From positions 1 to 10,046 of the forward strand of contig DFEW01000042.1 of the NCBI GenBank assembly GCA_002369195.1: a stretch of 10,046 nucleotides of DNA, in the 5' to 3' direction. Position 1 is the stretch's first letter. Every line of letters begins with the position of its first letter. Of the stretch, positions 5,540 to 10,046 are shown piece after piece. This DNA is from Christensenella sp. UBA3792. GTDB taxonomy: Bacteria > Bacillota > Clostridia > Christensenellales > CAG-138. The notes beneath the pieces are model-generated. The model was not told the origin of the DNA. It was given only the letters and a program-made list of their open reading frames with translations, and did no database searches. The translations under genes were made by a program, and so were the position numbers.

Positions 5540-6364
5540 ATGAAACGCATTCTGATATGGATTCTCTGCCTGACCCTGCTGGTCGGGTGCGCATACGATC
5601 CCACCGAATCCGAGGACACGCGAAAGCTCGATCTTTACGCGTTCTCCGTCGGAAAAGCCGACGCGCTTTTGATCCGGACGGACGACGCCGCGATCATGAT
5701 CGACACCGGTGAAAACGGAGACGGCGAAGAGCTTGTCGCGCATCTTCTGATGCTCGGCATCGACCGGCTCGATCTTTTGATTCTGACGCATTACGACAAG
5801 GATCACATCGGCGGCGCGGATGCGCTGATCGAGAACCTTCCGATCGGGCGCATTATTCTGCCCGACTATGAAAAGGACTCGAAGCAGTACCGTCAGCTTG
5901 CCGATGCGCTCGAACGTACGGCTGCCGAGGTTACCTACCTCAACGCGGATGAGTCGCTGACGTTCGGCGAATTGCTTTTGAGCGTATGGGTCTCTCCCGT
6001 CCCGTTCGACGGCAAGAGCGATAACGAACAGTCACTGATCACCAAGGTGATCTACGGCGGCAGAACGTATCTGTTCATGGGCGACGCGGAGGACGAGGAG
6101 CTCAAAAAGCTGATCTTCAGCGGGCGGAACCTGACCTGCGACGTTCTGAAGCTGCCGCATCACGGCGTGTACGACGACAATCTTCCGGCGCTGCTGACCG
6201 TGACGATGCCGCAGTACGTGATCATCTGCGATTCGCAGAAGAATCCCGCCGAGGACGATACGATGAAGGCGCTCGATTTCTTTGATACGACCGTACTGCA
6301 AACCAAGGACGGCGACATTCATCTGATCGCTGCTGAAAACGTCCTGAAACCTGCCGACAACTGA
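5540..6364 (+). CDS. ComEC/Rec2-type metallo-beta-lactamase-fold lipoprotein
   Basis: A 274-aa secreted lipoprotein: a short signal peptide MKRILIWILCLTLLVGC with lipobox LVGC (C17), followed by a metallo-beta-lactamase-fold domain of the type found at the C-terminus of ComEC/Rec2. Motifs: MIDTGENGDGEE (53-64); metal site THYDKDHIGG (83-92; H84, D86, D88, H89), the HxDxDH variant typical of this group; FMGDAE (179-184, D182); PHHG (206-209); and VIICDS near the end. Relatives act on nucleic acid or phosphodiesters or are uncharacterised; the ComEC channel domain is absent. Anchored outside the membrane, it may be an extracellular nuclease or phosphodiesterase (inference). The start is fixed by the signal peptide. 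No ribosome binding site precedes it, and the promoter places +1 at the ATG. It is followed directly by an intrinsic terminator, so it is a single-gene transcript, divergent from dinB. Confidence 0.88.
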   Translation: MKRILIWILCLTLLVGCAYDPTESEDTRKLDLYAFSVGKADALLIRTDDAAIMIDTGENGDGEELVAHLLMLGIDRLDLLILTHYDKDHIGGADALIENLPIGRIILPDYEKDSKQYRQLADALERTAAEVTYLNADESLTFGELLLSVWVSPVPFDGKSDNEQSLITKVIYGGRTYLFMGDAEDEELKKLIFSGRNLTCDVLKLPHHGVYDDNLPALLTVTMPQYVIICDSQKNPAEDDTMKALDFFDTTVLQTKDGDIHLIAAENVLKPADN

Positions 6365-6403
6365 AAACGATCCCGCCGACCGGCGGGACCGTTTCTTTTT
6401 TGG
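6365..6403. terminator. Intrinsic terminator after the MBL lipoprotein gene
   Basis: AAACG-a-TCCCGCC (6365-6377), loop GACC, GGCGGGA-c-CGTTT (6382-6394): a 12-bp stem with one mismatch, then CTTTTTT on the plus strand. It begins right after the lipoprotein TGA. The opposite side has a shorter T run (TTTTCAG), so it may also help end the convergent sigma factor transcript, whose stop is at 6405. Confidence 0.85.
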
Positions 6404-6404
6404 T

Positions 6405-7694
6405 TCAAAGGATATAGTCGGTGATGCAGTCGTACCAATGCACGTAGATTTCGCCGTCGACGGTAAGCCGCTCATTTTCCGGAAGCAGCTCGGTCCATGG
6501 GCGCTTGTACGATTCCGCCATCCAATCGTTGCGATTGAAGCGGCGCCAGAGAATCGTTCTTCCGTTCCGGTCCAGATATTGCTCGCTCATCACACCCTCG
6601 TCGTAGGCGCCGGCATCGATCACACAAACCGTATCGTACGCCTTTCCGTTGATTCGCACCCCATACCGTCCCACGATGTCGATCATAAACGATTTTCTTG
6701 CCGTCGTCACAGCGCTTCCCTGCTTGCGGATCAATCCCTTCGGCGCGATGTGCGTTTCGTTGCCGCAGTTGTCCGCACCGAATCCCCAGTTCTGTAAAAA
6801 AGCGTCGCCGTCCAGGAACGTATAGCATTCCCGTACACCGTCATTCATATGACATTCCGCAAGATACCGGCAATGCGTGTCGGTCAGCTGTGCCACAAAG
6901 CGGTGATCCGCGCGTTCCGCGTTGTCCGTACGGCTAAACGACTTCGGATCGTATTCGACCGCTTCGATCTCGACGCCCTCGATTCCGTGTACCGTTGCCT
7001 TCCCGACCACCTTCATATCGCATTGTTCGGTGCGCTTGCGCTTCGGGAAATCATACATTGCCCATGAAATCCGCTCGCCGATCTTCGGAACGATAAACCA
7101 TCCCGTCAGCTCCTCCCATACAACCGCAAACGGTTCCGCATCGATTTGCTCTATCGTATAATCCGGCAGATACTCCGGCATCGTTATTCTGTTTTGTGTC
7201 ATGGTTATTTCTCCTTTCGTTTCATGCGGATATTGTTCTCTGAAATGCTGTTTCGCATGGAAAAGCCGGCTCTTGACCGTCCCGATTGGAATCCCGAGAA
7301 TTCTTGCGATCTCCTCCTGCCTCAGGTTTCTGAAGCAGCTCAGGTACAGGATTTGCCGGTCGTTGTCTCCGAGCTTTTCCAGCGAATCGCGCACGGCGAT
7401 TCGCGTCGTCACGCCGTGCATGCCGACCGTCAGTTTCGTTTCCGCAAGCGTTTCGATCGGCAGTTCCATGTGCTTCGCCTGTTTGCGAAAATAGTCGCTA
7501 CATTTGTTTCGTGCAATGCCGAGGATCCACGGTTTGAACATGTCTTTATCGGAAAGCGTTTCTGCACCGCGATACGCCGCCACAAGGACCTCCTGCAGGA
7601 TGTCCTCCGCATCCTGTAAATTCCCGACACGGAATTTCACAAAGCGTTCGAGCGGCGGCAGATTGGCCGTGACGAGCGCTTCAAAGTCGACCAT
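6405..7694 (-). CDS. ECF sigma factor fused to a large C-terminal domain of unknown function
   Basis: A 429-aa protein. Residues about 1-155 are a complete ECF-type sigma-70 factor: region 2 (DAEDILQEVLVAAYRG, 28-43; FKPWILGIARNKCSDYFRK, 53-71, core and -10 binding) and region 4 (LGDNDRQILYLSC, then the helix-turn-helix QEEIARILGIPIGTVKSRL, 126-144, for -35 binding). Residues about 165-429 are a soluble domain I do not recognise, with many Trp and Tyr (WFIVPKIGERISWAMYDFP; DRNGRTILWRRFNRNDW; YVHWYDCITDYIL at the very end). It may be a ligand-sensing domain that replaces an anti-sigma factor, as in other ECF groups with C-terminal extensions. Start at 7694: AGAGGTGA precedes this ATG, whereas the GTG 13 codons upstream lies at the transcription start. 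No anti-sigma gene is adjacent. A strong internal ribosome binding site precedes Met165. Confidence 0.88.
   Translation of the reverse strand: MVDFEALVTANLPPLERFVKFRVGNLQDAEDILQEVLVAAYRGAETLSDKDMFKPWILGIARNKCSDYFRKQAKHMELPIETLAETKLTVGMHGVTTRIAVRDSLEKLGDNDRQILYLSCFRNLRQEEIARILGIPIGTVKSRLFHAKQHFREQYPHETKGEITMTQNRITMPEYLPDYTIEQIDAEPFAVVWEELTGWFIVPKIGERISWAMYDFPKRKRTEQCDMKVVGKATVHGIEGVEIEAVEYDPKSFSRTDNAERADHRFVAQLTDTHCRYLAECHMNDGVRECYTFLDGDAFLQNWGFGADNCGNETHIAPKGLIRKQGSAVTTARKSFMIDIVGRYGVRINGKAYDTVCVIDAGAYDEGVMSEQYLDRNGRTILWRRFNRNDWMAESYKRPWTELLPENERLTVDGEIYVHWYDCITDYIL
7200..7217 (-). promoter_or_regulatory. Strong internal ribosome binding site and start inside the sigma factor gene
   Basis: Minus strand AAAGGAG (7217-7211), 8-bp spacer, ATG (7202-7200), in frame with the sigma factor. 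Translation from here would give the 265-aa C-terminal domain alone (6405-7202). This is one of the best Shine-Dalgarno matches in the window and sits exactly at the junction between the sigma part and the C-terminal domain. Confidence 0.65.
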
Positions 7695-7719
7695 GTTCTC
7701 ACCTCTTTTCCTTTGCTTT

Positions 7720-7731
7720 GAAGACGTCTTC
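7720..7731. promoter_or_regulatory. Perfect 12-bp palindrome in the sigma factor leader
   Basis: GAAGACGTCTTC is fully self-complementary. It lies between the ECF-type promoter and the ribosome binding site, a few bases after the predicted transcription start. It has no loop, so it would act as a DNA operator rather than an RNA hairpin. A chance occurrence cannot be excluded. Confidence 0.4.
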
Positions 7732-7740
7732 ACCTATATA

Positions 7741-7766
7741 GTCGCAAAAGGAAACCGAAAGGTTCA
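7741..7766 (-). promoter_or_regulatory. ECF-type promoter upstream of the ECF sigma gene (probable autoregulation)
   Basis: Minus strand TGAACC (7766-7761), 16-bp spacer, CGACTATA starting at 7744. This matches the general ECF architecture (GAAC-type -35, CG-containing -10; compare the B. subtilis SigX/SigW classes) and not a sigma-A promoter. The predicted +1 near 7735 gives a leader of about 40 nt. Such a promoter directly before an ECF gene usually means that the factor activates its own transcription. Confidence 0.6.
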
Positions 7767-7796
7767 CGGATTTGAAAAAAAGTTGCAGGCATATTG

Positions 7797-7819
7797 CCCG
7801 GCATTGGCGCTGCGCCGGG
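7797..7819. terminator. GC-rich hairpin after the polyferredoxin gene, possible terminator
   Basis: CCCGGC (7797-7802) pairs with GCCGGG (7814-7819), and an alternative inner stem GGCG/CGCC overlaps it. It sits 20-45 bases past the polyferredoxin stop. On the minus strand the T run (TTTTTTT, near 7773-7782) comes only about 15 bases later, so it is an atypical terminator at best. On the plus strand a CATTTTT follows. Confidence 0.35.
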
Positions 7820-7839
7820 ACGGTTCATTTTTCAGCCGA

Positions 7840-8667
7840 TCAAAGCGCGTCCTTCGGGCAGTTCTTGACGCATTCCATACAGAGGATGCACTCCGTCCCG
7901 TTCTCGCGTTTTCTCGAATTGTCGGTCACGTCGACGTTCATGGGACAAACGCGCTTACACTTTCCGCAGGAGACGCACTTTTCCTTGTCGCACTTGACGC
8001 GGAACAGCGAAAAATAGCTCATAGGCTTCAAAAAGACCGTGATCGGGCAGACGTATTTGCAGAATGCACGGTTATCTTTGAACGCGAACGCAAGCGCGAT
8101 CCCGACCGCGTAATAGACGACGTTGCCGACGATAAACGCCCAGAACATGACGCGCTCGATGTTCCCGACCTTGGCAAGAAACAGTGCCGATACGAAGATC
8201 AGCGACGCGGCGAACGTGATATACCGGATCCAGCCGAGCTTCTTTCGCGGCTTCTGCGGCACCTTGTACGGCAGAAAATCCAGCACCATCGCGGTCCAGC
8301 AGGCATACCCGCACCAGCCGCGTCCGAAGATCAGAGGTCCGAAGATCTTTGCCACGGCATAGTGGATGGTCGCCGCCTCGAACACGCCGGTAAACAGGTA
8401 ATACCAAAAGCCTTCGATCTGCATGTTCTCGTTGCAGATCAGGCCGAGGTAGACGAGCATATAGAGCCCGACCAAAAGCTGCACGACGCGCCTTGCGTGT
8501 TTGTATTTCCGGATATAGAGAAAGACGCCGAGTGCGATCGAGACGCCGATATAGCTGAAATTGAACAGGTAAAAGAGATTATGCTTGGCCAGCCAGAGCG
8601 TGATCGCAACGGTCTCAAAGATCAGAAAGATCAGAATAGGATGAAAATACTTCTTTACGGTATTCAT
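7840..8667 (-). CDS. Membrane polyferredoxin, NapH/CcoG-like 4Fe-4S protein
   Basis: A 275-aa membrane iron-sulfur protein. The N-terminal ~200 residues hold about five or six membrane helices with two cysteine pairs near the membrane faces, C119-x3-C123 (GRGWCGYACW) and C203-x3-C207 (FCKYVCP), as in the NapH/NosR/CcoG family (FMN-free 'polyferredoxin' type). Two cytosolic [4Fe-4S] ferredoxin motifs follow: C231-x2-C234-x2-C237-x3-C241-P and C260-x2-C263-x2-C266-x3-C270-P. The protein ends five residues after the second cluster. Such proteins pass electrons between ferredoxin-type donors and membrane or exported partners; the partner is not encoded nearby, so it may serve a redox enzyme encoded elsewhere. 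The start at 8667 is supported by GAGGGG at good spacing. The 33 extra upstream residues in frame cover the promoter and are rejected. Confidence 0.88.
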   Translation of the reverse strand: MNTVKKYFHPILIFLIFETVAITLWLAKHNLFYLFNFSYIGVSIALGVFLYIRKYKHARRVVQLLVGLYMLVYLGLICNENMQIEGFWYYLFTGVFEAATIHYAVAKIFGPLIFGRGWCGYACWTAMVLDFLPYKVPQKPRKKLGWIRYITFAASLIFVSALFLAKVGNIERVMFWAFIVGNVVYYAVGIALAFAFKDNRAFCKYVCPITVFLKPMSYFSLFRVKCDKEKCVSCGKCKRVCPMNVDVTDNSRKRENGTECILCMECVKNCPKDAL

Positions 8668-8697
8668 AACGGCGCCCCTCGGTAAACTATTGATGAT

Positions 8698-8726
8698 ATC
8701 ATAACATGAAACGCGTCGGAACGCAA
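8698..8726 (-). promoter_or_regulatory. Candidate promoter of the polyferredoxin gene
   Basis: Minus strand TTGCGT (8726-8721), 17-bp spacer, TATGAT (8703-8698), about 30 bases before the ATG. The -10 overlaps a 10-bp palindrome ATGATATCAT (8693-8702), a possible operator. The -35 is poor, so confidence is moderate. Confidence 0.45.
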
Positions 8727-8773
8727 CGGAGCGCGGGAAAGCGGATATCAAAGGACAGCAGGGCAAACATGAA

Positions 8774-9121
8774 TTATCGACGTATCATAATGCCTTTCAT
8801 ATACTGCGTTTCATTATGTGTCCGATATACTTCCGTTTTCTCTTCTTCCGTGCAGCCAATCAGTATTTTGATTTCCGAATCCCGCTTCAATAAATCAACA
8901 ATGCACATGACGGCGTCGATCTTCCTGTCACCGCTTCCGACCCATACATCAATTCCTTCGCCATCCATAGAAGCGGTGTTTTTCAGATATCCGTAATCGA
9001 CCTTATAAATGAAATCCGGAAATCTCGGATGCGCGGATCCTTTGGGTCTGTCGATCACGATTTCCGAATTGCTTACCAATTCATCCAACACATTCCAAAA
9101 AGCGTCATTATACTCATTCAT
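8774..9121 (-). CDS. Inorganic pyrophosphatase-like small protein
   Basis: A 115-aa protein with a shortened, soluble-pyrophosphatase-like core: IDRPKGS (23-29) resembles the substrate-lysine strand, FIYKVDYGYLK (37-47) the YPVDYGF strand with its conserved tyrosines, and DGEGIDVWVG (53-62) the metal-binding DxDPLD signature. The signature is altered (DGEGID, so the middle Asp is Glu), and the protein is about two thirds of the ~175 aa of bacterial family I enzymes. The later Asp-rich metal loop (DD...) is only partly visible (VDLLKRDSEIKIL). It belongs to a short family that automated pipelines often call inorganic pyrophosphatase; whether it hydrolyses pyrophosphate is uncertain. The ATG follows AGAGGA. 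It sits alone, 96 bp after the four-helix-bundle gene on the same strand, and no clear own promoter is seen. Confidence 0.72.
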   Translation of the reverse strand: MNEYNDAFWNVLDELVSNSEIVIDRPKGSAHPRFPDFIYKVDYGYLKNTASMDGEGIDVWVGSGDRKIDAVMCIVDLLKRDSEIKILIGCTEEEKTEVYRTHNETQYMKGIMIRR

Positions 9122-9217
9122 TTTTGCGTCCTCTTATTTTGTTGAAAGCCCTTGTTGTGAACAATTATCCATGAAACCATTCTTCTCAAAATCGATGTAA
9201 ACTGCGATTGAATGATT

Positions 9218-9577
9218 TCATTTTTCGTCCATATTCTTTTTCACCGTCTTGCAGGAAGCTACCAGCATGACTCGAATCGAGGCGCATTGCTCGTTCAGAG
9301 ATTGATACAAGGATTCTTCGATATAGTTTGTGCGGTGCAGCAATTCCAGCCAATATCCGGTCTCGCTCGCTTCTTTCAATGCAATCTCCAGTTTGGAAAT
9401 GAAATCCTTTTTGCCATGCGCGTACTTGGCTTCATAGATATTGGCTCCGATGGATGTCCCGGAACGTCCTATTTGATTTGCGATGACGGACTCATGTTTT
9501 GCTTTCAGGTCTTTTACAAGAGCGATGATCCGAACGGAGAAGTCCATGGATAGATCACGCAGTTTTGATTCGGACAT
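9218..9577 (-). CDS. Four-helix-bundle protein (S23 / 23S rRNA intervening-sequence protein family)
   Basis: A 119-aa all-helical protein of the S23/IVS-encoded family, related in fold to the Avd accessory protein of diversity-generating retroelements. Diagnostic stretches: QIGRSGTSIGANIYEA (35-50, with the SIGANI-x-EA core), KKDFISKLEIALKEASETGYWLELL (56-80) and a C-terminal helix ending in a basic tail. Family members form pentameric barrels and are found in intervening sequences of 23S rRNA and as free genes; the molecular role is mostly unknown, and nucleic acid binding is suspected. The start at 9577 has GAGGTGAT at ideal spacing. The gene has its own good promoter (9607-9635), whose -35 directly touches the hairpin array at 9636. 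No reverse transcriptase or variable repeat is present, so this is not a retroelement cassette within the window. Confidence 0.88.
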   Translation of the reverse strand: MSESKLRDLSMDFSVRIIALVKDLKAKHESVIANQIGRSGTSIGANIYEAKYAHGKKDFISKLEIALKEASETGYWLELLHRTNYIEESLYQSLNEQCASIRVMLVASCKTVKKNMDEK

Positions 9578-9606
9578 ATGATCACCTCATTAGTTTCTAT
9601 GTTCCG

Positions 9607-9635
9607 ATGATACCATTGTGAAAAGCGATTGTAAA
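9607..9635 (-). promoter_or_regulatory. Promoter of the four-helix-bundle gene
   Basis: Minus strand TTTACA (9635-9630), 17-bp spacer, TATCAT (9612-9607). The expected +1 is near 9600, giving a 20-25 nt leader containing the ribosome binding site. The -35 is the first sequence outside the hairpin array, so array and promoter adjoin without a gap. Confidence 0.7.
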
Positions 9636-9809
9636 GTGATGCATGCGCCAAAGGCGCAAGTGATGTTTTTGCCGCTCGCGGCAAAAGTGATGTTGCTTCC
9701 TACGGTCGCGATGTGATGTGTTCCGCTCTCGTGCCGAAGGCACAAATCACGTCCGCGGGACACATCACGCCGAAGGCGCATCTCGTTCCGCGCGAGCGGA
9801 ACACATCGT
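9636..9809. repeat. Symmetric hairpin array with GTGATG / CATCAC spacers
   Basis: A 174-bp structured array without coding content. Four direct copies of GTGATG (9636, 9660, 9687, 9713) are followed by four inverted, partly degenerate copies (AATCAC 9745, CATCAC 9763, CATCTC 9779, CATCGT 9804). Between them lie short hairpins, each with a different stem: TGCGCC-AAA-GGCGCA (9644-9658), TTTTGCCG-CTCG-CGGCAAAA (9667-9686), an imperfect one (9693-9712), GTGCC-GAA-GGCAC (9731-9743), GTCC-GCG-GGAC (9751-9761), GCC-GAA-GGC (9769-9777) and GTTCCGC-GCGA-GCGGAAC (9785-9802). In addition, GATGTGTTCCGCTC (9715-9728) is a perfect 14-bp inverted match to 9794-9807. As single-stranded DNA or RNA it could fold into a cruciform whose arms are joined by paired spacers. 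It lies between a tRNA terminator and the four-helix-bundle promoter. It is not CRISPR: no constant repeat of 20 bases or more is present. Confidence 0.85.
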
Positions 9810-9810
9810 T

Positions 9811-9852
9811 GAAAAAAGCGCTTTTTGTCGATCGACAAAAAACGCTTTTTTC
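9811..9852 (-). terminator. Intrinsic terminator of the tRNA cluster
   Basis: GAAAAAAGCG (9811-9820) pairs with CGCTTTTTTC (9843-9852), and TTTTTGTCG (9822-9830) with CGACAAAAA (9833-9841), with a single mismatch: a stem of about 19 bp with a closed TCGATCGA top. It starts one base after the CCA end of tRNA-Gly on the minus strand. A/T tracts on both sides allow termination in either direction. Confidence 0.88.
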
Positions 9853-9853
9853 T

Positions 9854-9927
9854 TGGAGCAGGTAACGGGACTCGAACCCGTGATCTCAGCTTGGAAGGCT
9901 AATGTGTTACCGCTACACTATACCTGC
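9854..9927 (-). tRNA. tRNA-Gly (anticodon TCC)
   Basis: 74 nt including an encoded CCA. Acceptor stem GCAGGTA pairs with TACCTGC, discriminator T. The anticodon loop is CTTCCAA, giving anticodon TCC (reads GGA). The T loop is TTCGAGT, in the strand-correct GGGTTCGAGTCCC arm. It is three bases downstream of tRNA-Leu and is the last gene of the cluster, followed immediately by the terminator. Confidence 0.95.
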
Positions 9928-9930
9928 ATA

Positions 9931-10014
9931 TGGTGCGGACGAAGAGACTTGAACTCATACGCCTATGGCACCGGAACCTAAATCCGGCGCGTCTGCCAAT
10001 TCCGCCACGTCCGC
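9931..10014 (-). tRNA. tRNA-Leu (anticodon TAG)
   Basis: 84 nt with encoded CCA. Acceptor GCGGACG pairs with CGTCCGC, discriminator A. The anticodon stem CCGGA/TCCGG encloses loop TTTAGGT, giving anticodon TAG (reads CUA/CUG). A long variable arm (TGCCATAGGCGTA region) is typical of class II Leu tRNAs. The T loop is TTCAAGT. Confidence 0.93.
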
Positions 10015-10021
10015 GAGAATT

Positions 10022-10046
10022 TGGTGACCCGTCGGGGATTCGAACC
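10022..10046 (-). tRNA. tRNA 3' end, probably tRNA-Lys (partial)
   Basis: The last 25 bases are the 3' end of another tRNA on the minus strand: T arm GGTTCGAATCCCC, then ACGGGTC, discriminator A and CCA. The acceptor implies a 5' end GACCCGT, which is common for tRNA-Lys in Clostridia. The anticodon is outside the window, so the amino acid is a guess. A 7-bp gap separates it from tRNA-Leu. Confidence 0.75.

Noticed and set aside
7695..7733. GTG start at 7733 for the sigma factor
   Set aside because: It lies at about the predicted transcription start and lacks a ribosome binding site, whereas AGAGGTGA precedes the ATG at 7694.
8693..8702. FNR/CRP-type box upstream of the polyferredoxin gene
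   Set aside because: The palindrome ATGATATCAT does not have the TTGAT-N4-ATCAA or TGTGA-N6-TCACA spacing; kept only as an unspecified palindrome.
9218..9577. Avd accessory gene of a diversity-generating retroelement
   Set aside because: The fold family is shared, but there is no reverse transcriptase, template repeat or variable repeat in the window.
9636..9809. CRISPR array
   Set aside because: The constant part is only 6 bases, it inverts at mid-array, and the 'spacers' are self-complementary. No cas genes are present.
9718..9981. An 87-aa plus-strand open frame including a LEPVISAW... and WCGRRDLNS-like stretch
   Set aside because: This is antisense translation of tRNA-Gly and tRNA-Leu, a well-known artefact, and it also crosses the hairpin array.

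Overview
The window looks like a chromosomal segment of a GC-rich member of the Clostridia (Bacillota), probably an uncultured Oscillospirales- or Christensenellales-type gut lineage. The evidence is: strong GGAGG-type ribosome binding sites before almost every gene, a Bacillota-type LexA box (CGAAC-N4-GTTCG), a four-cysteine TSCPD protein, an ECF sigma factor with a large C-terminal extension, a pyrophosphatase-like small protein and a four-helix-bundle (S23-type) protein. No virus, IS element, CRISPR array or resistance gene is visible. Species cannot be named from the sequence alone.

Layout. (1) 1-381 (+): 3' part of a short-chain dehydrogenase, closed by a bidirectional hairpin terminator. 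(2) 3501-442 (-): a tight four-gene operon, SGNH hydrolase - AT3 membrane acyltransferase - TSCPD protein - ROK kinase, with 1-nt stop/start overlaps at its last two junctions. (3) 5434-3571 (-): an SOS unit of Y-family DNA polymerase, a 78-aa partner gene overlapping it by 4 nt, and a 106-aa acidic protein, followed by an intrinsic terminator. (4) 5540-6364 (+): a ComEC-type metallo-beta-lactamase-fold lipoprotein, divergent from the polymerase. The two promoters share one -35 heptamer, and the lipoprotein mRNA appears to be leaderless. (5) 7694-6405 (-): an ECF sigma factor fused in frame to a ~265-aa C-terminal domain that carries its own strong internal ribosome binding site. An ECF-type promoter lies upstream. 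(6) 8667-7840 (-): a membrane polyferredoxin. (7) 9121-8774 (-): a pyrophosphatase-like protein. (8) 9577-9218 (-): a four-helix-bundle protein whose -35 box directly abuts a 174-bp array of short hairpins separated by GTGATG / CATCAC spacers. (9) 9811-10046 (-): the end of a tRNA cluster (a partial tRNA, probably Lys; then Leu-TAG, then Gly-TCC) and its terminator.

Functional links. The dinB unit is clearly DNA-damage regulated: a perfect LexA box covers the predicted transcription start of a near-consensus promoter. The SGNH/AT3/TSCPD/ROK operon suggests sugar phosphorylation and acylation or deacylation, but the substrate is unknown. The sigma factor probably activates its own promoter. 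The most unusual parts are the hairpin array beside the four-helix-bundle gene, the shared -35 with a leaderless lipoprotein transcript, and the sigma factor fusion with an internal start.
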